From positions 1,341,701 through 1,405,700 of the forward strand of contig CBDCFM010000021.1 of assembly GCA_965216035.1 (NCBI GenBank): DNA of 64,000 nt, read 5' to 3'. The notes under the pieces are model-generated. The model had not been told where the DNA came from and searched no databases. It worked only from the letters and a program-made list of their open reading frames with translations. Position numbers and translations under genes: made by a program. Source of the DNA: G963664115 sp965216035. GTDB taxonomy: Bacteria; Acidobacteriota; Terriglobia; 20CM-2-55-15. Within the stretch, counting starts at the first letter, position 1. Every line of letters begins with the position of its first letter. Of the stretch, positions 52,290-61,038 are shown piece after piece.

Positions 52290-53438
52290 TGCGACTCACC
52301 TTAATAGTTACCGTTCTTGTGGCCATTCTGAACCCAGTTCTACTGGGAGCACAGAGTGGCCCCGCACAGTCAAGCACAGAATCCTTCAAGCTGGGAACGT
52401 TCGAGGTAAATGGCGTTCCGCGTGTTGGAATCGTCCTGCGTGACAGCGTGATCGCCGAGCTTGACGCGGCGAACGCGGCACTGGAATCAAACCCGGTCTA
52501 CCCGATGATTCCGATGCCATCCGATATGCTGGAGTTGATCAGCCGCTATGAATACGGCTTGAAGACCCGACTGTATGAGATCGTCAACGACCTGGTTCTG
52601 AACAACCGGCTTACGGGCAATTCCCGGCCGGACTACGTGCACGATGTCAGTGCACTCCGGACACTGCCACCGATCATATATCCGGGAAAGATACTGAACG
52701 CCGCCGTTAATTTCTACAGTCATGTGGACGAGCAGGGAACTCCCGAAGAACGCGTTGAGGCGCGCCGCCAGCGGCGGGAGAACCGGGGGAGTGCCTTATC
52801 TGTTCCTGAAACCCTCTGAGGGGGCTGTGATCGGCAACGGCGACGCCGTCGTCCTGCCCTATGGCCGCACGCGAATCGACTGGGAGGTGGAACTCGCCAC
52901 GGTAATCGGTCGTGCGGCGAAATACGTGACGGCAGATGAAGCCGAGGACCACATCTTCGGCTATATGGTCTCGCTTGACATCTCCGACCGGGGCGGAAGA
53001 CCGCCCGGAGGAAATCCGTTGCAATCCGATTGGTTTGTCGGCAAAGGACACGACACGTTTCTTCCAACCGGCCCATGGATCGTCCCGAAGGAATTCTACG
53101 GCAATCCCATGGAAATTCTTCGGCAGACGCCAAGCATCGACGGCACTTCGATGCAGGAAGCCACCGGGGGTGACATGATTCACTCTCTCTGGGAATTAGT
53201 CGAGTATGCTTCATCCATCGTTACCCTCTTCCCGGGCGACGTGATCAACAACGGGACATCCGGCGGTACCGGAGCGGGCACCGCAGTCCGCGGTGTGCAG
53301 AGGTTCCTGCAGCCGGGAGAAGAGATCGTTGCCAGCATCGATGGGATCGGCACCCTGCGGCTGCCCGTCGTGTCGGAAGAGACGCCCGAACCGGGCAGTG
53401 GCGCCCGCTTGCCCCCAGTCAGTACCTATCGGGATTAG
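52289..53438 (+). pseudogene. Fumarylacetoacetate hydrolase family protein, frameshifted, with signal peptide
   Basis: The first frame (52289-52819) starts MRLTLIVTVLVAILNPVLLG, an export signal, then runs through YPGKILNAAVNFYSHVDEQG. The second frame (to 53438) carries the catalytic core: YLFLKPSEGAVIGNGDAVVLP reduced to FLKPSEG, the metal glutamates in DWEVELATVIG, the aspartate in VSLDISDRGG, and KGHDTFLPTGPWIVP. One G appears missing from the G5 run at 52785-52789; restoring it joins the frames (RENRG-GVPYLF). Family members hydrolyse C-C bonds of beta-diketo acids; an exported version is unusual. Either the gene is broken or there is a homopolymer sequencing error. Confidence 0.85.
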
Positions 53439-53450
53439 TCGCCATCAAGC

Positions 53451-53476
53451 TGCCGGCTGGAATAATCCAGCCGGCA
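53451..53476. terminator. Hairpin between convergent genes
   Basis: A perfect 10-bp stem TGCCGGCTGG/CCAGCCGGCA with loop AATAAT lies 12 bases after the hydrolase stop and before the convergent glycosyltransferase. There is no T run, so termination is possible but unproven. Only fragments too small to call fill the rest of the gap. Confidence 0.5.
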
Positions 53477-53580
53477 TCGGCTGGCTGCTTGAAACCGCAC
53501 GTCCCCTCAATCATTGTGGACCTATGTACCTCATCAAACAGAGACACCGAGGTTCCACCCGCGATGGAAGAGCAGCCTTC

Positions 53581-54759
53581 TCAAACGATATGCTTTTTCA
53601 ATAATCGAAGAGGGTAGGCGGTTCCCCGCCAAACGACAGCGCTCCGCCACAGGGTTTTCAGCGTAGAAATCCAGAGACCCCACAGAAGCATTCCAGCTCC
53701 GAGCCAGTGCGTCACAAAATACAAGCGCGACCGCTTCAGTGGCCGGCTGACGGGTCCGTAGGCAAGTGCGATAACGGACAGAGACACCACTGAGGCCACC
53801 CGTGAGGTGATATCGCCGAAAGCAAACGCAACGAAGGGACTCAGACTCATCACCATTATTCCCACGCTGCCAAAGGCCACGCGTAAGAGGCTGTAATCCA
53901 CCCCCGCGAATGCGTTCTTTTCAATGCCGCGAACGTAGGCCCCTGCACCGCCGTTTTGCCACCGCAAATGAACGAGACCATCAGAGTCCATTGCGTCCTG
54001 CTGATACCCGTATCGTTTCACCAACTTGCCCAGCTTGATATCGTCTGCGACTTCCATACGCAATCGTTCGTGTCCACCAATCGCCTGATAAACATCTCTC
54101 CGGATCAGGTTGAACGCGCCGACACCACAAAATTTTCTGGATTTCGGATCTTTTGCTTTCCACGGTTGTATGTACGCCCAAAAATAGAACGCAAACGCCA
54201 TAAGAAACGCGCTTTCCCCTACACCCTGCGTTCGAAGACGTGGAAAGAGGCAGAGGTGATCCAGTCCGCGCATTTCGGCCACCGACAATGCTCTCCTCAG
54301 GCGCTCCGGTTCGAGGGCCACATCACCATCAATAAAACACAGCCACTCTCCAGAACTCTGCGCGGAACCTTCATGGAGCGCGTGGGTCTTCCCGAGCCAT
54401 TCATCCGGAAGCGTTTCGATATTGACCACCTTGAGTCCAGGAAGGGTGCCAATGTGCTGAGATACGACTTGACCGGTTCCGTCCTCGGACCGATCGTTAA
54501 CGACGACAACTTCAAGGTCCGCATATTTCACCCGTGCGAGCCGGCTCAAGGTCTCACCGATGCTGCCCTCTTCATTCCGAACGGCAATGATGAGCGATAG
54601 TGATGGCAACGCGCGCGCATCCATGCCGGAAGATTCGCTGCTGCGGCGAAGTCCTTCGAAGCGCAACCATCCCAGCCCCAGATACACCCCAGCCCCCAGC
54701 CACATCAGAGCGACCAGTGCCGCACCAAGAGTCGTGATAGAGAGTGGGGTCATGGCCAT
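53581..54759 (-). CDS. Family 2 glycosyltransferase, membrane-bound (HpnB/CrtQ-like)
   Basis: 392 residues from the ATG at 54759 (a second ATG two codons later is also possible). An N-terminal membrane helix (LVALMWLGAGVYLGLGWL) precedes the GT2 domain: LSLIIAVRNEEGSIGETLSR, VVVVNDRSEDGT and the nucleotide-sugar DxD in CFIDGDVALEP, then GVGAFNLIRRDVYQAIGGHE and the EVADDIKLGKLVKRYG acceptor segment. Three to four C-terminal helices anchor it. This group adds sugars to isoprenoid lipids such as hopanoids or carotenoids, but no such biosynthesis genes are near, so the acceptor is unknown. Confidence 0.87.
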   Translation of the reverse strand: MAMTPLSITTLGAALVALMWLGAGVYLGLGWLRFEGLRRSSESSGMDARALPSLSLIIAVRNEEGSIGETLSRLARVKYADLEVVVVNDRSEDGTGQVVSQHIGTLPGLKVVNIETLPDEWLGKTHALHEGSAQSSGEWLCFIDGDVALEPERLRRALSVAEMRGLDHLCLFPRLRTQGVGESAFLMAFAFYFWAYIQPWKAKDPKSRKFCGVGAFNLIRRDVYQAIGGHERLRMEVADDIKLGKLVKRYGYQQDAMDSDGLVHLRWQNGGAGAYVRGIEKNAFAGVDYSLLRVAFGSVGIMVMSLSPFVAFAFGDITSRVASVVSLSVIALAYGPVSRPLKRSRLYFVTHWLGAGMLLWGLWISTLKTLWRSAVVWRGTAYPLRLLKKHIV

Positions 54760-54897
54760 AGAGTACAATCCCTCCCCGGGGAGTCGAACCCTTATTGTTT
54801 GATTCGAATCGAGATGGAAGGATTGGCGGACCCGATGACCCATGTTCCGCCACAGCTGCCGATATGCTGCGCTGGGTTGCGCTTACGGAGGACGGAG

Positions 54898-56175
54898 TTG
54901 AGAGATCGGATCGCTGAGATCAGGACTCTCTATGCGCGGGAAGTGCGCTCGGCGCTGCGCGAGCGCAATATTGTCATCAACAGCATTGTCCTGCCCATTC
55001 TGCTCTATCCAGCCTTGCTGTGGCTCGGATATTCTGGCGTCTCTTTCGTGACCGGCCAGTCGGAGAATCTGAGGGTCCGCGTGGTACTGATCGATCTGCC
55101 CTCTGAACACGCGGCCTTTCGAACATTTCTCAACGATCAGACCTCGGTAGAAATCCACTCTCTCGATTCCCCGGAGGATAGCCTCCGCTCTGGAAGCGTT
55201 GATGTCGCCGTCGAGTTTAATCAAGCTGCAGACGCCGGCGCCACGGCCTGACGAATCTCGTCGACGACTATCGGGTGCGCCTTCTATTATGACGGCTCGC
55301 GCGATCGCAGTCTGACGGCCCGGTCACGGATGGACGCTTATCTTTCCGACTACCGCCAACGATATTTGCTCGAGCGGGTCAGGGCTGCCGGCATCCGTGA
55401 GGCGACGATCCAGCAGGTCTGGATCGAGCAACAGAACCTGGCAACCGGGAACGAAATGGGCCGCTTTATTCTTGGACTGCTCGTCCCACTTCTGATGGTC
55501 ATCATGCTTGTTGTGGGTGGGATATATCCGGCGATCGACTCGACAGCAGGCGAAAGGGAAAACGGGACATGGGAAACTTTGATGACCGTATCGAGCCGGC
55601 GCAGTAGCATCGTCATTGCAAAGTACCTCTACGTCACAACGATGTCGTTCATCGCCGGAATGCTCAATGTGATCGCCATATCGATCACCCTTCGGGCCAT
55701 ACTGGTTCCCCTTGTCGGTGAGGACGCTTCAGACCTCAGCGTTCGCCTTCCAATCGCTACGATCGGTGTGATGTTTGTGGGCGCTGCGCTGATGGCGCTC
55801 TTCGTATCGGCCGCCATGATGATCCTGGCCTCTTTCGCCCGGACGTTTCGCGAAGGCCAATCGATGGTCGGACCCTTCTATATCGCAATCCTGATTCCGG
55901 TGATGTTCCTCCAGGTGCCCGATCTCCATCTCACACCTGGGCTGGCTCTCGTTCCAGTCGTGAACGTTACCCTGATGTTCCGGGATGCGATCACGGGTGT
56001 TTACCAGTGGCATCTGATCGGCATCACGATGGTGATCGAATTTGTGACGATCGCCATCGCGCTTGCCCTGGCGAATGCGATTCTGTCCCACGAGGACTTT
56101 CTAATGGGTAGCCACGCCGGGAATTTCGGACGTTTCTGCAAGAGTGGACTCCTCGGGCGGTTCGCCAATTCATGA
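54898..56175 (+). pseudogene. NatB-like ABC-2 exporter permease, interrupted
   Basis: It probably starts at a TTG at 54898 with GGAGGACGGAG upstream. The N-terminal half (REVRSALRERNIVINSIVLP, a first membrane helix, and a periplasmic part VDVAVEFNQAADAG) ends at TGA 55249. The main frame resumes with AFYYDGSRDRSLTARSRMDA, and another frame covers the gap with GLTNLVDDYRVRLL, so two compensating indels near 55235-55290 best explain it. The C-terminal half has the ABC-2 helices (IDSTAGERENGTWETLMTVS, SFARTFREGQSMVGPFY). Its 3' end is the start of a tandem duplication. In NatAB-type systems the permease works with a NatA ATPase; here both are damaged. Confidence 0.78.
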
Positions 56176-56423
56176 AACCTCATTCGACCGATCCTGGAGC
56201 ACCCCGATGCTGACCGTTTCGGTGGGAGATCTGCGGAAGACGTTTCACGACGAAGGGCGGGGCCAGGTCCGCGCTGTGGACGGCATCAGTTTTGATGCGC
56301 AGGGAGGCGAGATCCTGGGCCTGCTCGGGTCAACGGAGTGGAAAAACCACCACACTTCGGATGCTTTCGACGATCATATCACCGACGTCTGGACGGGCAT
56401 CGATCATGGGTCATGACAACTAG
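56066..56423 (+). repeat. Tandem duplication, copy 1 (358 bp)
   Basis: It covers the end of the permease and the start of the ATPase. It aligns with 56621-57084 with essentially no substitutions; the 106-base length difference is fully explained by gaps of 37, 16, 1, 1, 20 and 31 bases, all absent from this copy. About 200 bases of unrelated sequence separate the copies. Confidence 0.85.
56207..56423 (+). pseudogene. NatA-like ABC ATPase, 5' fragment (duplicate)
   Basis: It starts MLTVSVGDLRKTFHDEGRGQ and continues in frame through VRAVDGISFDAQGGEILGLLG. The Walker A loop is then broken by two single-base losses (the other copy reads GVNGAGKTTT). Further on another frame reads TSGRASIMGHD, the expected family sequence, then a stop in a 31-base gap. 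It is a dead duplicate of the ATPase start. Confidence 0.8.
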
Positions 56424-56620
56424 CCCCTATATTTCACGGATAGGACCAGAGGCCCCCCTGTTTGGCATAAATCACGTTTAAAAACCCAAACGGAGACGGC
56501 CCGAGCAGAGTGTAACCAAGTGAATTTCACGGACTTTTTCGAAGGCGCGATTGATCACGATCGCGGGTGTTCTGCTGTTGAGGGAAGTCGAGAAGCGGAC
56601 GGGTTTGATCGCGCTTCGAA

Positions 56621-57084
56621 CCCTGGCGAATGCGATTCTGTCCCACGAGGACTTTCTAATGGGAAAAAACCGGCGGCAGGCCGGAGACCGGGGAAAGGGG
56701 TAGCCACGCCGGGAATTTCGGACGTTTCTGCAAGAGTGGACTCCTCGGGCGGTTCGCCAATTCATGAAACCTCATTCGACCGATCCTGGAGCACCCCGAT
56801 GCTGACCGTTTCGGTGGGAGATCTGCGGAAGACGTTTCACGACGAAGGGCGGGGCGGAGCCACCGGGAAACCAGGTCCGCGCTGTGGACGGCATCAGTTT
56901 TGATGCGCAGGGAGGCGAGATCCTGGGCCTGCTCGGCGTCAACGGAGCTGGAAAAACCACCACACTTCGGATGCTTTCGACGATCATATCACCGACGTCT
57001 GGACGCCCTTATCATGCGGAACCTGGGCATCGATCATGGGTCACGATGTGGTTCGCGAACCCGCAGAAGCCCGTCGACAACTAG
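56621..57084 (+). repeat. Tandem duplication, copy 2 (464 bp)
   Basis: The longer partner of 56066-56423. Extra blocks here are at 56664-56700 (37 bases, containing an in-frame TAG that would end the permease as MGKNRRQAGDRGKG), 16 bases near 56854, two single bases in the Walker A region, 20 bases near 57007 and 31 bases near 57045. Confidence 0.85.
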
Positions 57085-57574
57085 GATTTTATTCATCGAC
57101 GACAGCCCTGTATCCAAGGCTGACGGCCCGGGAAACGATCGAGTTCTTCGCCCGTATCAACCACTACCCGGCGGCGAGTCTCTCTGATCGCGTGGAGGAA
57201 CTGATCGAGCGCTTCAAACTCTCCGCCTACGCCGACGCCCGCGTGGAAAAACTCTCCTCTGGATGAAACAGAAGGTTTCCATTGCACGCACGTTGGCCCA
57301 TGATCCCCCCGTTTTGATCTTCGACGAACCGACCGTCGGTCTTGATGTTCTGAATGCCCTGGAGATCCATCGGGAGATTGCCGAGCTCCGGGACGAAGGG
57401 AAGACGATCCTGTTTTCAACGCATGTGATGAGTGAAGTCGAGAAATTGTGTGACCGGATCGCGATCATACACAAGGGCCGCATTCTGATTTCGGGGACCC
57501 TCGAAGAGCTCCGCGAAGCCAGCGGAGAGCACTATCTGGAAGATGTTTTTATTCGTTATGTCCAGGGAGAGTAG
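56799..57574 (+). pseudogene. NatA-like ABC exporter ATPase, multiply frameshifted
   Basis: The pieces, in order, make a nearly complete ATPase. LTVSVGDLRKTFHDEGRG is followed by a 16-base insertion and frameshift; then VDGISFDAQGGEILGLLG with Walker A GVNGAGKTTT. A 20-base insertion comes before MGHDVVREPAEARRQLGFYS. The ABC signature region VEKLSSG then meets TGA at 57264 where one missing base would give LSSGMKQKVSIARTLAHDPP. The Walker B LIFDEPTVGLD and switch histidine STHVMSEVEK are intact in the last frame (57263-57574). At least three lesions make it non-functional as written. It is 4 bases upstream of the second permease. Confidence 0.82.
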
Positions 57575-57577
57575 CGG

Positions 57578-59641
57578 GTGGATTGGAAGGTAATCCAACT
57601 GATCTGGACCGTAGAGCTGCGAACACTCCTGCGCTCCCGGCGTACGATTATTCGATCCGTCCTCCTCCCGATTCTCGTCATGCCGTTGATGCTGATGGCG
57701 ACGCGCTTCAACACCCAGTTTCAGGAGCGCCAGCAAGCCTCTACCGTATACCGGTACGCCATCGCTGGGGACTGGATCGATCCCACGCGCATGCTGGTCG
57801 AATCGGCCGCGCTTGCGCTCGAGAGCGATCCCGAATCCGAACTTCATGGATTTCACTACGAAGAAACAACAGTTGGGGAACCGACTGCCAGCGTTCGCGC
57901 GGGTGAGATCGACTTCTACCTGGAAACGTTCAGCCCGGAAAGTGCAGACCTGGAGTGGGATCAAGATGGGGAAGAAGACACGGCTTCGGCGACAACGCTT
58001 CCCTGGCTGGAGGGACGAATCAGCGGCGTTGCCGGCGTCCGGATCGCATTGCCGGGCAACCGCGCGAACTCAGCCGCGGGGGCGGGCCAGATGGCTGCCC
58101 TCCTCGCATACGGGCGCCGTATCGAGGTTCAGCGCACGCTCCGGTCAGACGGATTTTATCTCCAGCTTGCGAACGTACTCGCCTCCAGCGATGGCAATGT
58201 CGCTACGGACGCGTAAACTTCCGGTTTGTTTGTCGGACGGTTCTTGACGTTGCTTCTGTTCATCCTGACCTTGACCGGTGGATCCGTCGTGGCCATGGAC
58301 ATTATTGCCGGCGAAAAAGAACGGGGCACTCTGGAAACATTGCTGACAACGGGGGCGGGCCGGAGGGAAATAGTTGTTGCAAAACAGCTCTTGATCCTGA
58401 CGTCTGCGTTAGTGATCACCCTGCTCCAGATCGCAAATCTTTTCGTGTACACACGGTTCGACATTCTGACCATATCTGAAACATTCAGTTTCCAACTCGG
58501 CATTGAGACCGCGGCAGCCGTTCTCATAACGTATGTGCCTTTCGCCGTGCTGGTGACCGGGGCCCTCCTCCTGGTATCCGCCTACGCCAAATCGTACAAG
58601 GAAGCCCAGCTCTATTTCTTTCCACTGTATCTGATCGGAATGTTTCCAGCTGGGGCAGGCGCGATTGGCGACATTCCCCTCGGCTCAGCGATTGCCCTCA
58701 TCCCCCTGGCCAATGTCAGTGTGGCGGTTCGGGAGATCCTCAGTGGGCACACCGAATGGGGGCTGTTGGCCGTAGTGTTCGTCACAAACTCTGTCGCGGC
58801 CCTTGGGATGCTGCACTATTCGACAACTCTGCTTGGGGACGAGGGGCTGATCTCATCAAAGCAGGAACAGCATCCGGATGGACTGCATGGACTGGGGGCG
58901 TTCCGATCGCATCTCTGGCGCTGGTACGCCGTGATGTGGGCCGTGTTGTTCGTGGGCGCCGCGGCAGTTCCGGCACTTTCAGACTTCCGGATTCAGTCCC
59001 TGTTCAACGAAATCGTGATACTGGCCGGAGGGTCCTTTCTGATTGTTCGCGTCTACAAACTCAACGTTTGGCGGGCCCTAGCGTTGAGACGTGTCCGACC
59101 GGTGCTGTGGCCTGTAGTGCTCTTGCTGATCGGCCCTGTCCATTTGACTGCCGTCGTCGTGAACCGGTTTGCGAGCACGGCCTTTCCCCTGCCCCGGAGC
59201 TACATGGAACAACTAAGCGAGCAGTTCTCCTTCGAGGGGGTGCCCCTGTGGCAGATCTTGGTTCTCTTCGCGCTTTTGCCCGGAATCTGCGAAGAGATAG
59301 CTTTTCGCGGTCCCCTTCTCTATGGGCTGCGACGCCGGTTTTCGATGCCCGTCCTCGCCGTCGTTGTGGGTCTGATTTTTGGATTCTTCCACTTCAGCCT
59401 CTTTCGGATCGTCACCACAGGCGTCATGGGAATGGCGATTACGGCCGTGGCATTGATGACGGGATCCATATTCCCCAGCATGGTTTTACATATGGGTAAC
59501 AATGCACTGGCGCTTCTGTTGAGCCACTACGAGATACCCATCGATCAACTCCCCGAGCCGGTCTATGGCCTCGGCGTGGGATCGACTCTGGCCCTGCTCT
59601 GGGTCCTCTACCGCAACCGAAGCCTGTATCCGGAAGAGTAA
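57578..59641 (+). pseudogene. ABC-2 permease fused to a CPBP (CAAX-type) protease domain, in-frame stop
   Basis: It starts at a GTG at 57578 with AGGGAGAG upstream. Codons 1-212 (a membrane helix SVLLPILVMPLMLMATR and a periplasmic domain) end at TAA 58214. The same frame then continues for 471 codons from SGLFVGRFLTLLLFILTLTG, with EKERGTLETLLTTGAGRREI and the permease helices, then a CPBP domain whose motifs are EEIAFRGPLLYGLRRR (about residue 571), FGFFHFSLFRI and HMGNNALALL. Permease-CPBP fusions of this type are known near NatA genes. A TTG at 58226 could restart translation, giving a separate 471-residue membrane protein; otherwise the gene is dead through one nonsense change. Confidence 0.8.
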
Positions 59642-59741
59642 ATCACTGTCATTTCGTCCGGGACAATCACCGCCGCACACCCCGGATTGACACTCCGCGG
59701 CTACAGAACCGTTAGCTCCCAGAATGCCGTTTCCAAATTGC

Positions 59742-59747
59742 TATAAT
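59742..59747 (+). promoter_or_regulatory. -10 box
   Basis: TATAAT 37 bases upstream of the start codon of the small membrane protein gene at 59785, which also has AAGGAG 8 bases before its ATG. No consensus -35 was seen. Confidence 0.45.
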
Positions 59748-59784
59748 AGAAGGCCCCAAGACGGCAGCAGAAGGAGTCACTAAA

Positions 59785-60369
59785 ATGGTGTTTTTTTCCC
59801 GTCGAGAGATCAACCGGATGCGGACCGGACAAATGCTGGGGATGCTGTTGGGCCTGACAGTACTGGTCATCGTTGCGCGTGGATTTTCACAAAGTAACCC
59901 GACGGGACAGTTCTTCTTTATCTTGATTGCCCTCGTCGCGCTGGCGACGATCGCCATCGCACTGATCCAGCTCTTAACCTATCGCGGCTCCAGCAAAGCC
60001 ATTCTCTTCCATCAAGACGACAAGATGATTATCGCGACCAACCATCTTCACGATGGCTACAGGCTTCGCTTCTTCCGCGACCTTCTCAACGACAACATCA
60101 CGGCATTTAGCGACGCAGAAAGAGAGCAATGGAGTGCCCTTACAAAAGAAGGTTTTAATGCTGTTTTCAAGATCCATGGCGTCCGTAAGCCCTTTATTCT
60201 GCCGATGCTCTTCCTGGTGTTCGACGAGGTGTTTGTATCCGACCATACGAACCGATGGGACTATTTTGACTGCAGGAACACTTCAGAACCAACGTACTCA
60301 CGGCGCGGCGTCCGCCCATTCGATGACGAATCCGTCCTGCCTGAAAATAAACGCCAGCCCGCTACCTAA
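59785..60369 (+). CDS. Hypothetical protein with two N-terminal membrane helices
   Basis: 194 residues with AAGGAG before the ATG. Two helices (MLGMLLGLTVLVIVARGF and FFFILIALVALATIAIALIQ) are followed by a soluble part rich in aromatic and acidic residues (IIATNHLHDGYRLRFFRDLL, FLVFDEVFVSDHTNRWDYFD). No family is recognised. It has its own likely promoter. The C-terminal DRxx-like tail is disordered-looking. Confidence 0.6.
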   Translation: MVFFSRREINRMRTGQMLGMLLGLTVLVIVARGFSQSNPTGQFFFILIALVALATIAIALIQLLTYRGSSKAILFHQDDKMIIATNHLHDGYRLRFFRDLLNDNITAFSDAEREQWSALTKEGFNAVFKIHGVRKPFILPMLFLVFDEVFVSDHTNRWDYFDCRNTSEPTYSRRGVRPFDDESVLPENKRQPAT

Positions 60370-60398
60370 CGCTGCTCCGCGCCACGATCCGCGTTCGT

Positions 60399-60898
60399 TT
60401 AGAGCCAGCCTCTGGGCTCGTCCCCCGGTTCATCTTCGGGCCCTTTCAATCCGGACCACAAGCGCTCGACGCCAGCGCCAATGGCCCCGCCGACGCCATA
60501 CCACTGCAGCGTCCCCACCAGCCCGACGATTGCGGTAGTGAGCGGTACGGTCATTCCAAAGCGGATGTCCAACCAGTCCAGTGCTCCAAAAACGCCTAAC
60601 AGCACCCCCATTGCAAGCGTGTCAAAGACGAATAGCAAACTCCAGAACGGGGAGCGGTTGAACAAGAAGTCGTCAAAGCGTTGGGGGGTACCGGCGATGT
60701 TGCCATTGAGTCGATAGTCGAAATACGAAAAGCAAAAAAACCGATCGCGAGGAGGAGGTGGGAAATAGCCGATGCCAGCGCCACGCGACGCCAGAACACA
60801 TCGCGCCCGATACCTCTGACGTTGAACCACACGGAAAGGTGGTAGACACCAAACACCAGCAGGGGTGGAAGCAGGACGGCCGCAAGTACGTAGATCAT
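60399..60898 (-). pseudogene. Integral membrane protein, frameshifted at a homopolymer
   Basis: The start MIYVLAAVLLPPLLVFGVYH has AAAGGAGAA before the ATG. The first frame runs to LLLAIGFFAF. Then the frame changes to FDYRLNGNIAGTPQRFDD and on through LFVFDTLAMGVLLGVFGALD and LQWYGVGGAIGAGVERLWSG. Adding one base to the A7 run at 60734-60740 (T7 on the coding strand) joins the two into one protein of about 167 residues with four to five helices. It is not assigned to a family. A real mutation and a base-calling error are equally possible. Confidence 0.65.
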
Positions 60899-61038
60899 TT
60901 CTCCTTTCCCCGTCCGCTGCCGCCGATTGACTGCGTCGAAGCGCCGCCAGTACAATCACGGTGCTTCTTCCGATTCGGGTGGTACAGGTCACAAGTATAC
61001 GGCCCCCAAAACCGAGACGGCCTACTTAGGAGCGATCG

